DNA of 64,000 nt, taken from positions 3,038,001-3,102,000 of the forward strand of contig NZ_CP109796.1 of the NCBI RefSeq assembly GCF_038725785.1. The letters run 5' to 3'. The notes beneath the pieces are model-generated. The model worked only from the letters and a program-made list of their open reading frames with translations, searched no databases and was not told the DNA's origin. Source of the DNA: Termitidicoccus mucosus (lineage in GTDB: Bacteria > Verrucomicrobiota > Verrucomicrobiia > Opitutales > Opitutaceae). This document shows, in pieces, positions 50,227 to 59,208 of the stretch (position 1 is its first letter; the number at the start of each line of letters is the position of its first letter). Position numbers and translations under genes: made by a program.

Positions 50227-50751
50227 ATGGCCACACTTCACGAAATCAACGAAACCGCCTTCCGCGAAACCATCACACGGGCAGTCCAGGATGTGTTCAA
50301 AACCATGATCGGACAGTCAGCCGTGCATGCCAACGCGAACGAGGACCATAATCTCAAATCCCTTGCCATCAATGGCTCCCAGGTGGTCGGCTCCGTCGGC
50401 TTCATCGGTGACATCAACGGCCTCATCTATCTCTATTTCAGTCAGGATTTCGCCCAGGAGGCCGCGGGCTCCCTGCTGGGCATGACCACGCAGGAAATCG
50501 TGGAATCCGGCGACGAGGTCGTGAACGACGCCATCGGCGAGCTCACCAACATGACCGTGGGCGCGTTCAAAAACCAGTTGTGCGACCGGGGTTATCCCTG
50601 CCGGCTCACCATCCCGTCCATCCTGCGCGGCAGCAATTTTTCCATCGAACCCATCGGCTCCACGACCCGTCGTGTGTATCGGTTCAACATCGGCCGCCAC
50701 ACCTTGGTGGCCGACATCCTCATGAAGCCAGCCGACGCGATCGACGCCTAA
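50227..50751 (+). CDS. cheX: CheX-like chemotaxis phosphatase
   Basis: A 174-residue protein of the CheX/CheC family. These phosphatases dephosphorylate CheY-P. The diagnostic motif is GDEVVNDAIGELTNMTVGAFKNQL, with the E..N pair that forms the active site. Earlier, VVGSVGFIGDINGLIYLYFS is the dimer beta strand. The start at 50227 (MATLHEINETAFRE) is preferred over an ATG at 50200 that would lie almost at the predicted transcription start. It is followed 18 bases later by the response regulator gene, which may be its partner. Confidence 0.85.
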   Translation: MATLHEINETAFRETITRAVQDVFKTMIGQSAVHANANEDHNLKSLAINGSQVVGSVGFIGDINGLIYLYFSQDFAQEAAGSLLGMTTQEIVESGDEVVNDAIGELTNMTVGAFKNQLCDRGYPCRLTIPSILRGSNFSIEPIGSTTRRVYRFNIGRHTLVADILMKPADAIDA

Positions 50752-50769
50752 GTCTGATTCCAGTCTCCC

Positions 50770-51921
50770 ATGCGTTACAAAATTCTCACGGTAGATGATT
50801 CGAAAACGGTGCGCATCATCGTCAAGAAAGCGTTCCGGCTGTATGATTGCGATATCCTCGAAGCCGCCAACGGCGTCGAAGGGCTTGCCGTCGCCTCCAA
50901 GGAATCTCCCGATGCCATTCTCCTCGACGTGACCATGCCGGTCATGGATGGGGTGGAAATGCTCACCCGGCTCAAGTCCGACCCCGCCCTGAAAAACGTG
51001 CCGGTCGTCATGCTGACCGCGGAGGGCGGTCGCGACAATGTGCTCAAAATTGCGAAAATCGGCGTGCGCGATTATATCGTAAAACCTTTCAAGGAAGATG
51101 TCCTGATCCAGAAGGTCGGCCGCATCATCGACTTGAAGCCACTCGACGCGACCCCGTCCAAGGCCAAGTCCATTCTCGACGAGGCCAACTTGGTGGTCAT
51201 CGAGGACAAGCCGGCCATCCTGCAGCAAATCCAGGACGGACTGCGCCACACGCCGTGGAAAGTCCACGGCATGGCCAGCACCACCGAGGCGTTGGATTTC
51301 TGCGCCAAGACGCCGCCCGATCTGGTCATGGTTTCGCTCTCGCTGCCGGACGAATCCGCTTTCACCTTTTTCCGCACCATCCGCAACAACCCCAAGCACA
51401 AATACACGCCCGTCTTCGGTCTGGTCGTGAAAACCGACAACGCCGCCCAGCAGCAGGCGCAGCAGGTGGGCTTCACCGCGCTGGCCACCAAGCCGCTCGA
51501 CATGACCGAGGTGGAATCGAAGATCGCCAAGGCGATGAACCTGGACACCTCGCATCGCTACTTCAACATGGACAGCGGCATCCTCACGCTGGCCATTCCC
51601 GACAACCCCACCCAGCACGTCATCAACGAAATCACCAATTACCTCAAACCCAAGATCACCGAGGCGGTCGATGCCGGCATCGGCAAAGCCATCATCAATG
51701 TCCAGGCGTTGAAGCGCCTGGACATGACGATCATCAAGGTGCTGTTTCAGGCCATGCAGACCTGCCGCGAACTCGCGCTGCATTTCTGCCTCGTCGGCAA
51801 CCCGGCCATCATCGCGGAATGCAAAGGCTTCGAGGACACCCGAAACTGGCAGTTCTATAATTCGCTGGAAGAGGCCCAGGCGAGCCTCGGGGCCATTTCT
51901 GTCACCTCAAGTTCCGCGTGA
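50770..51921 (+). CDS. Response regulator with receiver, pseudo-receiver and STAS-like domain
   Basis: A 383-residue three-domain signalling protein. The first receiver (1-120) is intact: Asp9/Asp10, phospho-acceptor Asp53 and Lys105. The second receiver (about 138-255) keeps Glu145/Asp146 and Lys241 but has Ser189 where the phospho-acceptor Asp should be. The third part (about 260-383) looks like a STAS domain (GILTLAIPDNPTQHVINEI, KAIINVQALKRLDMTIIKVLFQAMQTCRE). STAS domains bind anti-sigma partners. It lies directly after cheX, which is likely its phosphatase. The target of the STAS domain is unknown. Confidence 0.85.
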   Translation: MRYKILTVDDSKTVRIIVKKAFRLYDCDILEAANGVEGLAVASKESPDAILLDVTMPVMDGVEMLTRLKSDPALKNVPVVMLTAEGGRDNVLKIAKIGVRDYIVKPFKEDVLIQKVGRIIDLKPLDATPSKAKSILDEANLVVIEDKPAILQQIQDGLRHTPWKVHGMASTTEALDFCAKTPPDLVMVSLSLPDESAFTFFRTIRNNPKHKYTPVFGLVVKTDNAAQQQAQQVGFTALATKPLDMTEVESKIAKAMNLDTSHRYFNMDSGILTLAIPDNPTQHVINEITNYLKPKITEAVDAGIGKAIINVQALKRLDMTIIKVLFQAMQTCRELALHFCLVGNPAIIAECKGFEDTRNWQFYNSLEEAQASLGAISVTSSSA

Positions 51922-51942
51922 TCGTGACGATTACCCACTTTT

Positions 51943-52332
51943 GTGAAAATCATCTCATGCCGCACCATCGCCGACCTTAAGGCCGCGCTTGCCTTCTATC
52001 CCGAAACCATGCAGGTGCAGGGAGAAAGTTTTGGCCGTCTGGGGGCCACGCCGTTCAAAAACCCGGACAAATCCCTCGCCATCCTGCTTGAAGGCGAGGG
52101 AATCAGCTGCCAGGAGTCGCGCCCCTACAAGGGCAGCGTGCTTGCCTTTGTGGATGCCAAGGACGGCCATCGTTATTTTGCCCAGGACGAAATGGGTGAA
52201 TACTGGGCCCGCGAAGAGGCAAACGGGCGGACCGCCGCCCACGGGTTCGCCTCGGACAGGGACGCCTTCAAAATCGCCAAAAGCTCGGCGAGCTTTTTTG
52301 GCGGGCAGCCAGGCACCTTCTTTGTGGCGTGA
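51943..52332 (+). CDS. Hypothetical protein, GTG start
   Basis: A 129-residue protein starting at GTG 51943 (MKIISCRTIADLKAALAFYPETM). It has no signal peptide or membrane segment. The central part, YKGSVLAFVDAKDGHRYFAQDEMGEYWARE, is acidic and aromatic. I do not recognise a family. It follows the response regulator by 21 bases, so it probably belongs to the cheX transcript. A perfect 16-base palindrome begins right after its stop. Confidence 0.6.
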   Translation: MKIISCRTIADLKAALAFYPETMQVQGESFGRLGATPFKNPDKSLAILLEGEGISCQESRPYKGSVLAFVDAKDGHRYFAQDEMGEYWAREEANGRTAAHGFASDRDAFKIAKSSASFFGGQPGTFFVA

Positions 52333-52403
52333 GCCGGGATATCCCGGCGCAGTGAGCATCCCGCCCTCAACACGGTCTCAAACGTGTCGATATCAGAGGG
52401 CGG
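52333..52403 (+). terminator. Palindrome and hairpin after the cheX cluster
   Basis: GCCGGGATATCCCGGC (52333-52348) is a perfect 16-base palindrome starting right after the TGA stop. A second stem, CCGCCCTC (52361-52368) with GAGGGCGG (52396-52403), encloses an inner ACACG/CGTGT stem. Together they probably end the cheX transcript. The rest of this gap to 52484 shows nothing I can assign. Confidence 0.5.
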
Positions 52404-52484
52404 ACGTCACTGCATCATGAATGACATGCTCCGTTTTTCTTCCGCGCATTCGGGCTGCCTGTTGCCCGGATCAGACTAATACCC

Positions 52485-53033
52485 ATGGCGTATCATACAT
52501 CACGCACAACCTTCGCCCGCGCACATCATCGAGCGATCTGCGGATGTCTGCTCCTGTCGTTGTTTGCCGGGGGACTTTCCGCCCTCCCCGCCCCCCAGCG
52601 CACCGGCGCTTTTGATTGGACGCCCAAGGGGAAACCGAAGCCGGAAAAACCCATGCGTTTCGGTTTGTCGCTGCCCCATCCGGAAATCGTCCGGCTGTTT
52701 GGGGACTCGCTGCCTTATCTCCCTTGCTTTGAACCGGCCGCCCTTCGTTTTGCCCCGGCGAGGCGCCCGCCGCCCGCCGCATCCGTGGCCTTGACATTGT
52801 CCGCCAAGGAACCGGTGCCGGACGAGCCCCCGGCTCCGCCTCCCCCGCCGAAACCGGACAATCCCTTCGAGATGCAGCCCGTTTCCATATCGGCGCCGCC
52901 CGTTTCGACACGGCGCCCTCTCATGCTGGAAGACTCGGCGAAGGGCGACTACCTGCCCGAGGACATACTCATGTATTTCCAACTGCCGGCACCCGCGCAA
53001 CCGCCCAGCAAGGCGACCTACCGTCAGGAATAA
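52485..53033 (+). CDS. Secreted proline-rich protein
   Basis: A 182-residue exported protein. The signal segment is ICGCLLLSLFAGGLSALPA (about 18-36). The mature part is rich in Pro, with PDEPPAPPPPPKPDNPFEMQP around residues 112-132, and has no cysteines that suggest a fold. I do not recognise a family. It lies 6 bases upstream of the TPR gene, so the two are almost certainly cotranslated. It might be a cell-wall spanning or anchor protein for the TPR partner. Confidence 0.65.
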   Translation: MAYHTSRTTFARAHHRAICGCLLLSLFAGGLSALPAPQRTGAFDWTPKGKPKPEKPMRFGLSLPHPEIVRLFGDSLPYLPCFEPAALRFAPARRPPPAASVALTLSAKEPVPDEPPAPPPPPKPDNPFEMQPVSISAPPVSTRRPLMLEDSAKGDYLPEDILMYFQLPAPAQPPSKATYRQE

Positions 53034-53039
53034 ACCACC

Positions 53040-54245
53040 ATGCCATTTCCGCGCTTCGCCCGCCTTTTTCTCGCCTTGGCTCTTCCCGGCATGCCCGCGG
53101 CAATCTCCGCGCCGGACGATGCGCCGGCCGCCGCCGGACCGCCCCCGGCGGTGACGCCCGAGGAAACCACCGGACTGCTTCGCATCGCGGCCAGACAGCT
53201 CGCCAACGGCGATGCGGAGTCCGCCGAGGCCGCATACAAATACATCCTCGAGAAAAACCATCACGACACCGGCGGCGCCGGGATTCAGGAAGGATTGCTG
53301 GCGCTGGCCCGCGCCTACCGGCAACACGGCGACCGCGTGAAAGCCGTCGCCGTTTATGAAAAACTGCTGGCGGAGCATCCCCATTTTGAATCCGCGCCGG
53401 ATGCCTACCTCGAACTCGGCCGCACGCTGCGCTCGATCGGCGCCTATGACCGCGCGATCGGCAAATTCTACAATGTGCTCCACAGCACGCTGAAGCTCTC
53501 CGGCGAACAGACCGAGCAGTACCGACGCCTGGCGCGCACCGCGCAGTTCGAGATTGCCGAGACGCACTTCGCCTCGGGCGACTATAATGAAGCCGCCCGC
53601 CTCTTCAGCCGGCTCAACCTCCTCGATCTCGCCGTCGCGGACCATGAGCGGGCCCGCTTTCGCGCGGCGATTTCGCTGCTGCGCAGCGGCAACCTCGAGG
53701 CCGCCGCATCCTCGCTCGAGTCATTCATCAAGACCACTCCCGACACCGAGGCCAGCGCCGAGGCGCGCTACCAGCTGGCGCTCGTGCTCGAACGTCTTGG
53801 CCGCGACCAGGAATCCCTGAACACATTCATGGACCTGCTCCGCAACGAGCACGTCCGCAACACCGAGACTTCCCCCGCGTGGAAGGACTGGCAGCGGCGC
53901 ACCGGCAACCACCTGGCGAATTATTTTTATGACAAGGGGGACTATCGCAGCGCGCTGACCGTGCTCAACCGCCTCATCACGCTTTCCTCCGATGCGCGCT
54001 GGCAACTGCCGGTGTCATATCAAACCGCCCTTTGCCACGAACGCCTCCTGCAATATGACAAGGCCGTGGAGATCTACCGTCAGACCGCCGCCCTGCTGGC
54101 AAACGACACGGAATCACCGGCGGAATTGCAGGAAATCGTCCGCATGGCGGAATGGCATATCCGCCATATTCAATGGCTGGATGAAACCAACGGGCGAATC
54201 CGCTCCATCACCGAACCCCAGGGTTCCTCCGGGGCGTCCTCCTGA
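53040..54245 (+). CDS. Secreted TPR-repeat protein
   Basis: A 401-residue protein with a signal peptide (FARLFLALALPGMPAAISA). The mature part has about eight TPR-like helix pairs, such as AAYKYILEKNH, EGLLALARAYRQHGDRVKAVAVYEKLLAEHPHF and PDAYLELGRTLRSIGAYDRAIGKFYN. It resembles BamD/YbgF-type periplasmic scaffold proteins, but no lipobox is present. It should bind partner proteins in the periplasm. It is paired with the proline-rich secreted protein upstream. No substrate can be named. Confidence 0.8.
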   Translation: MPFPRFARLFLALALPGMPAAISAPDDAPAAAGPPPAVTPEETTGLLRIAARQLANGDAESAEAAYKYILEKNHHDTGGAGIQEGLLALARAYRQHGDRVKAVAVYEKLLAEHPHFESAPDAYLELGRTLRSIGAYDRAIGKFYNVLHSTLKLSGEQTEQYRRLARTAQFEIAETHFASGDYNEAARLFSRLNLLDLAVADHERARFRAAISLLRSGNLEAAASSLESFIKTTPDTEASAEARYQLALVLERLGRDQESLNTFMDLLRNEHVRNTETSPAWKDWQRRTGNHLANYFYDKGDYRSALTVLNRLITLSSDARWQLPVSYQTALCHERLLQYDKAVEIYRQTAALLANDTESPAELQEIVRMAEWHIRHIQWLDETNGRIRSITEPQGSSGASS

Positions 54246-54247
54246 TA

Positions 54248-54384
54248 TAGAGCATTTCCTATTTATTCTGTCGCATGTAGGGCGCGACCTTGCGTCGCGC
54301 CGCGGGCACTAAACCGGCCTGACACAAGGTCAGGCCCTACGGGGACATGGTTTATTTACGACAGAATAAATAGGAAATGCTCTA
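54248..54384. mobile_element. 137-bp MITE-like element with perfect 26-bp inverted ends
   Basis: Ends 54248-54273 and 54359-54384 are exact reverse complements (outer TAGAGCATTTCC). If the outer TA pair is a target duplication, the true ends are 24 bp and insertion is of the IS630/mariner TA type. No coding region is inside; the core (54277-54342) is the composite repeat seen at 3968-4077. A degenerate solo end lies at 45512-45537. It begins 2 bases after the TPR gene. Confidence 0.8.
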
Positions 54385-54411
54385 GTATTTTCTTTCAACC
54401 TTGGCCCAAAT

Positions 54412-54496
54412 GGCAGGGCGAGGCGACACCGCCGATCCGCGGCTCAGCCGGAGGCACCGTCCACCTTGATAAACCTATAAATGGTTCGGAAATGAT
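54412..54496. repeat. Dispersed repeat (GGCGAGGCG...CTATAAA...GGTTCG), copy 2
   Basis: Matches 3243-3328 along about 85 bases, including the GATCCGCGGCTCAGCCGGAGGC centre (GAGCCGCGGCTC there) and the AACCTATAAATGGTTCGG tail. This copy has more substitutions in the stem, so the fold is weaker. It lies between the MITE-like element and the REC-HDOD gene end. Confidence 0.7.
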
Positions 54497-54529
54497 ATAA
54501 GGCCCAAACCTCCACCGGGGCATCCGTCG

Positions 54530-56221
54530 TCAGCCTTTTCCCCGCAATTCGTTTTTCAGCCGCAGCACCTTCGCATGGGCCTGCGACATGAATCCGCGCC
54601 AATTAAAGCTGGGGAAAACCCGGCCCCTCAGCACCTGCGCGGCCGGCGTGTCATGGATGTCGGAAGGCAGGGCATCCAGGCACTCGCCGCCGTCTCCGAT
54701 CTGGTATTTGACGCACAGGTATCGGGCCAGCGAGACCACGCCGACGATATCCATGCCGTCGGTGGCCCCCGCCGGATCGTCGACCCAGCGGATCACATTG
54801 AGATAACATTCCGGGAAACGTTTTGCGGCCAGAAACTCGGCCCCGATCTCGCGCACGCTGCTCCCCAGATATCTCCGCTCGCCCTCATGCCGGGCGATGC
54901 GCCGGTTCCGCACATAATTCGTGATCGCGGGATAACTCGCCGGATGGAGGCGCAGCAATATCAACTGCCCCATGTCATGGATCAGCCCCGCGGTATATGC
55001 GACCGGCGTGAGATGGCCCCATTCCAAGGCCGAGCAGATGAACTCCGACATGTGCGCCACGCCCACTTGAAACATCCAGTATCGCTCCCAGGTCACGGGC
55101 TGGAAATGCCGCGCCTCGACCGTGATCATGGAGCGGCACAGCCCCTGAAGCCGCGCGGCTCCCAGCCACCCCACCGCCGCGCGCGGGCTGTCCATCGGGT
55201 CGATTGCCTCCCGGTTGAGATGATTCACGCTGACCAGAATCTGCACCGCCAGTCCCGGATCGCGCGCCACCAGGCGCGAAATCGAATCGAGGCTGGCCAC
55301 GTTTGCCGACACCGCCATCTGGAACGCATCGGCCGCGCTCTCGATCACCGGGCAGGCGTTCATGCCCGCGACATTGTTCATCAGCTCCGCGGTCGAAATC
55401 ACCGGCCCGGCGGAACAATCCGCCGACTGCCACCAGCGGCGGTCGTTCTCCTCGCGCGCCATCCGGCCGTCATCCACCTCCGCCACCGCGGCCCCCTGCT
55501 TGTCCTCGGGCACGCCGCAGAGCGCTTTCAGCACGGCGCAGGCATGTTCGAGCCGCTCGGCGATCTGCGCGCGCTCGATTCCGGCGTCGTCATCCAGCAG
55601 CTTCCACTCGGCCTCGTTGGCCAGGGCGGACAAATGGGCCGCAAACCCCGGAGCGCCCGCCTTTCGCGCCATCGTGATCAAGGCGTCGCCGCGCGTCTGG
55701 AACAGGTTCTCCTCCTTCTGCTCGCGCCAGGCCGCCGCCATCCCGCCCAATGCGTCCGCCAGCCGGCGACGTTCGTCCCGGATTTCCTCAAGCGCGAGCC
55801 CGCCTGTCTGCGCGGCCGCGGCCTCTTCCACCAGCAACGACGCGTGCCATCGGGGATGCGGCAGCTTGCCGATCTCCTGATAGATGGCCTGGTCGTCGTA
55901 GGGCTTGATCAGGTAGTTTTGCGGACGCAGCGCCAAGGCCGCACGCACCGACACCATGTCCGCCGCGCGCGTATAAATCACGATGGGCAACGCGCCGAGC
56001 AATCCGCTGGCCCTCACCCAGCGGACAAAATCCAGCCCGTCCACTCCGCACTCGAGTTTCGGCTCCACAATCGCCAGATCGTATTTCACGCGGCCGACCA
56101 AGCATTGCCAAGCCTCGGACGGCGTGCCAAACGCGTCACAACTGTGCTCGCCACGCACCAGTATGCTCTGGAGCACACGGTGGGCGCGTGGTTGGTCGTC
56201 GAGGAGTAACAGGCGTGCCAT
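54530..56221 (-). CDS. Receiver-HDOD signalling protein with Glu in place of phospho-Asp
   Basis: A 563-residue cytosolic protein. The N-terminal receiver (1-120) has Asp8/Asp9 and Lys106, but Glu53 (VKYDLAIVEPKLE) where the phospho-acceptor Asp normally stands. A helical linker (about 130-260) leads to an HDOD domain (about 285-490) with AVSANVASLDSISRLVARDPGLAVQIL and GLIHDMGQLILLRLHP. HDOD domains act in signalling and often lack the HD metal site; here the HD pair in LIHDMG is kept. The start at 56221 gives the receiver's MARLLLLDD. It is probably linked to chemotaxis or motility by its neighbours. Confidence 0.85.
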   Translation of the reverse strand: MARLLLLDDQPRAHRVLQSILVRGEHSCDAFGTPSEAWQCLVGRVKYDLAIVEPKLECGVDGLDFVRWVRASGLLGALPIVIYTRAADMVSVRAALALRPQNYLIKPYDDQAIYQEIGKLPHPRWHASLLVEEAAAAQTGGLALEEIRDERRRLADALGGMAAAWREQKEENLFQTRGDALITMARKAGAPGFAAHLSALANEAEWKLLDDDAGIERAQIAERLEHACAVLKALCGVPEDKQGAAVAEVDDGRMAREENDRRWWQSADCSAGPVISTAELMNNVAGMNACPVIESAADAFQMAVSANVASLDSISRLVARDPGLAVQILVSVNHLNREAIDPMDSPRAAVGWLGAARLQGLCRSMITVEARHFQPVTWERYWMFQVGVAHMSEFICSALEWGHLTPVAYTAGLIHDMGQLILLRLHPASYPAITNYVRNRRIARHEGERRYLGSSVREIGAEFLAAKRFPECYLNVIRWVDDPAGATDGMDIVGVVSLARYLCVKYQIGDGGECLDALPSDIHDTPAAQVLRGRVFPSFNWRGFMSQAHAKVLRLKNELRGKG

Positions 56222-56328
56222 GGGAGGGAAACAAGGCCCGGCCCAAATCCATGCGGCCAATGCCGGACATCGGAACCAACGGCAAGGCGGGGCCGGATTA
56301 TTACGATGCAGGTAACATCGGCCGATTT

Positions 56329-56354
56329 CGGGGAATCTGTAGCAAGATTCCCCG
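56329..56354 (-). terminator. Hairpin downstream of the methyl-accepting protein gene
   Basis: Perfect 9-bp stem CGGGGAATC/GATTCCCCG with an 8-base loop, 31 bases beyond the stop of the minus-strand gene at 56385. There is no clear U-tract, so termination is a suggestion only. Confidence 0.4.
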
Positions 56355-56384
56355 ATGAATTCCCGCCCTTTTTGATACTATTGT

Positions 56385-58361
56385 TTAATCCGAAAAGAAC
56401 GGCGCGCCGTCCGCGGGCTTTGCACTTTTTCCCTGTCCGAGCCGGGGCGCGACTTTCGTCTGGATCGAGGCGGCCGGCTTTCTGGCCGGCACCTCGGGCA
56501 CGACGGGTTTTGTCGCCGCCGGGGCGACCGGCTTCGCCCGTTTTTGCTCCGTCGCAGCCGCCGCCGCGGGCACGGCGTCGCCATGCACCATCGCCATCAG
56601 CTTCTCCACCGCCGCGTTGACCTGCGCCGACTGTCCCTGCAATTCCTGCGCGGACGAGGCGCCCTGCTCGGCCAGGGCCGCGTTCGACTGCGTGATCTGG
56701 CTCATGCCCGCGACCGCCTGATTGAGCTGGCTGATGCCCTCGCTCTGCTCGTTCGACGATTGCGCGATGCCGCCCACCATCTCGTCCAGCTCCCGGATGC
56801 GCTCGACGATCTGGTCCAGGCTCGTCGCGACCTGGTTGCTGATGGCGACGCCCTGCTCGCTCTTCGCCGATGCGTCCGTGCTCTTGTCCGCCGTTTCCCT
56901 CGCGGCCTTGGCGCTGCGCTGGGCCAGATTCCGGACCTCCTCGGCGACCACGGCGAAACCGGCCCCGGCCTCGCCCGCGCGGGCCGCCTCGACCGCGGCG
57001 TTCAACGCGAGAATATTGGTCTGAAACGCGATTTCATCGATCGTCTTGATTATTTTGGAAATCTCCAAACTCGAATCCTGGATTCCCTTCATGGCCTCCT
57101 TCATCTGCGCCATGTCCTTCGCGCCCGAGTCAGCCTTGGCGCGGGCATCCGTGGCGAGGCTCTTCGCGGACTGCGCCGCCTCGGAATTGCGCTGCGTCAT
57201 GCTCGCCATTTCGTGCAGCGACGCGCTGCTCTCCTCCAGCGAGGCCGCCTGCCGGCTGGCTCCGTCCGACAGCGCCTGGCTCACCTCCGCGACCGCCAGG
57301 GCAGACTGGTAGGTCTGCGCCGACTCGGCCGCCAACTGGTCCCCCACCAGCGAAATCGGGCGGGTGATGCTGCGAATGACAATCCAGACCACGGCCAATC
57401 CCAGCAGCACGCCGGCGATCGTGCATCCGAGCATGAGGGCCTCGCCGAAACGCTGCGTCGCCAGCATTTCGTCCTCGATCCGCGCCTGGTCCCGCTTCAC
57501 CGACTCGCGCATCTGGTTGATCGTCGCGGTGAACTTGGGCGCGATCTGCGCCACCTCGTCCGCGACCACCGTGTTGCGGCGCTGCTTGAGGCCGATTGTT
57601 TCTTCGAGCGCGGCGCGATAGGTGCCGGCCGTTTCTTTCATGGAAACCAGCAATTTTTCCTTCACGGCATCCTTCAGGGACGCGTCCAGCGTCACCAATT
57701 CCTGGTAATCCTTCTGCAGCCGGCCGACCGCCTCCGCCACTTCACCGATGCTCTTCAAGGCGCTGTCCGCGTATTCCTGCCGGGCGGTGAGCAAAAACGA
57801 ATTGGTGAAGCTGCTGCATTCGAAATAGGCCTTGAGCGCGCTCGATGTCTTGAACGCCGTGTTCATGTCACCCGAGCTCGTGGCGGCGGCCAGCACGTCC
57901 TGCAATCCCTTCGCGATGATTTCCCCCAAGGGCGTCAGCTTGTCCTTGGTGATCGCATCGAGTTCCTTGGTGTATTCGATCACCTTCTGGAAGCCCCGGT
58001 CATATCCGGTCAGCAATGTTTTTGCCTCCGCCAGTTGCCCGGCCCGCGCGCGGTCGGTGGTCACGCCGGCGGCCTGAGTCATCGCCTCCTCGAGCGACTT
58101 CCTCGACTTCTGGTATCGCTCGGCGTTGGCCAGGCTGCCATCCGCGAGAAAGGCGTTCACATTCAGCTGAATATCCAGCATGCCCGCCTCCACCAAGGCG
58201 GCCGTGTTGGTCTCGTCGGTCGTCCCGGCATACACATTGAACTTCCGGCTCGACGAGCCCACGGCGAGCCACGCCACGATCGCAACCGCGATCAGCAGCA
58301 CCAGCACGAACACAAATCCCAATCCGATACGGCGCCCAATTGTCAGTGAGGCATGGAACAT
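56385..58361 (-). CDS. Methyl-accepting chemotaxis protein
   Basis: Transmembrane chemoreceptor of 658 residues. A first helix ([24 protein letters not shown], about 12-35) leads to a periplasmic helical sensor (about 36-310) of the four-helix type. A second helix ([21 protein letters not shown]) leads to a short HAMP-like junction and the signalling domain, whose tip is [41 protein letters not shown]. The last ~60 residues are an Ala/Pro/Lys-rich tail with no CheR-tethering pentapeptide. The ligand is unknown. It sits between the REC-HDOD gene and an A/T-rich gap. Confidence 0.93.
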   Translation of the reverse strand: MFHASLTIGRRIGLGFVFVLVLLIAVAIVAWLAVGSSSRKFNVYAGTTDETNTAALVEAGMLDIQLNVNAFLADGSLANAERYQKSRKSLEEAMTQAAGVTTDRARAGQLAEAKTLLTGYDRGFQKVIEYTKELDAITKDKLTPLGEIIAKGLQDVLAAATSSGDMNTAFKTSSALKAYFECSSFTNSFLLTARQEYADSALKSIGEVAEAVGRLQKDYQELVTLDASLKDAVKEKLLVSMKETAGTYRAALEETIGLKQRRNTVVADEVAQIAPKFTATINQMRESVKRDQARIEDEMLATQRFGEALMLGCTIAGVLLGLAVVWIVIRSITRPISLVGDQLAAESAQTYQSALAVAEVSQALSDGASRQAASLEESSASLHEMASMTQRNSEAAQSAKSLATDARAKADSGAKDMAQMKEAMKGIQDSSLEISKIIKTIDEIAFQTNILALNAAVEAARAGEAGAGFAVVAEEVRNLAQRSAKAARETADKSTDASAKSEQGVAISNQVATSLDQIVERIRELDEMVGGIAQSSNEQSEGISQLNQAVAGMSQITQSNAALAEQGASSAQELQGQSAQVNAAVEKLMAMVHGDAVPAAAAATEQKRAKPVAPAATKPVVPEVPARKPAASIQTKVAPRLGQGKSAKPADGAPFFSD

Positions 58362-58764
58362 GATAAATGGCTTTCTATTAATATAACTTGTTTTTTTTCA
58401 GATAATAAACCAATCACAATTGCCCCCGCGGCCCGGTCCGTGACACAATATCCCCGGCGCAGGGGTGGCTCCGTGGCGGCTCGCGTCCGGCATCCGATAA
58501 TTTCATATTGTCGTCATCAAAATCATGCGCGCATTTCATCGCTATTTACCCGGGAAATGGCTTTTCGCGCATGCAGGACAATAGGTGCATGCCGCGGCAC
58601 GTCCTCCAATACAATAGGGAGACGACAGGAGTCTTGGAGTCATAAGAATTGCTGACGTCTATCGGCATCAACCGCAGAGACTTTAGCTGGAATGCGCGCT
58701 GTGCGTGATATTCTTGCGTCCCGGCCTTCGCGCGCCCCGCGGCGAGCGCAGGCACGACCGGCGC
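58362..58764. other. A/T-rich intergenic region without clear gene
   Basis: About 400 bases with composition lower in GC than the neighbours. Several short frames cross it but none has a ribosome site, family motif or good composition. The stretch next to 58362 (ATTAATATAACTTG on the plus strand) should contain the promoter of the chemoreceptor gene. I see no tRNA or riboswitch fold. Confidence 0.4.
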
Positions 58765-58992
58765 CTATTCCTCCGACTGGGGCCAGCTCAACGGTCGCAA
58801 TTCCATGTCGCGGGGCACGCGCCCCTTCTTCTTGTGCCACACGATGATGGCCGCGGCCGCCCAGCGCATCAAGTCAGCCGAGGTCGCATCCGCGGACTGC
58901 GCCGCCTCCTCGAGCTCCTCCCGCATTTGCGAGGCCATGCGCACCGCCAGAAGCGAATCAAACTTGAGCGTTTTCTTAGACGATGACGACAC
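58765..58992 (-). CDS. Small hypothetical protein, possibly ribbon-helix-helix
   Basis: A 75-residue frame from GTG 58992 (a TTG lies four codons upstream). It reads SSSSKKTLKFDSLLAVRMASQMREELEEAAQ, then DATSADLMRWAAAAIIVWHKKKGR. The pattern of a short beta strand, helix, turn, helix resembles a ribbon-helix-helix antitoxin or regulator, but no toxin gene is next to it. A GTTATCA-AA-TGATAAC palindrome at 59048-59063, upstream of the start, could be its operator. Confidence 0.5.
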   Translation of the reverse strand: MSSSSKKTLKFDSLLAVRMASQMREELEEAAQSADATSADLMRWAAAAIIVWHKKKGRVPRDMELRPLSWPQSEE

Positions 58993-59047
58993 GATGTATA
59001 GCAATCATATTTCTTCAGCTATTTCTTGCTTTATTTAGTTAGCTTTT

Positions 59048-59063
59048 GTTATCAAATGATAAC
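59048..59063. promoter_or_regulatory. Candidate operator palindrome GTTATCA-AA-TGATAAC
   Basis: Perfect 7-bp arms around two bases in the A/T-rich gap between the small RHH-like gene (58765-58992, minus) and the LuxR-type gene (59209, plus). Either gene product could bind it. The gap otherwise shows nothing assignable. Confidence 0.4.
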
Positions 59064-59208
59064 TCGTATATGCATTCCATCGACATAATAAAATTAATGA
59101 TGATAGAATAGATTCACCGGCGGATTCAATCACAGGCAGATTTTGCATACCGGATAATCGCGGCGCCAACATGATGCATCTCATCTCAACCCCCGGAAAA
59201 CAAAGCGG

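Noticed and set aside
58353-58655. Plus-strand 100-codon frame overlapping the start of the chemoreceptor gene
   Set aside because: Overlaps the divergent gene start, with no motif and no ribosome site.
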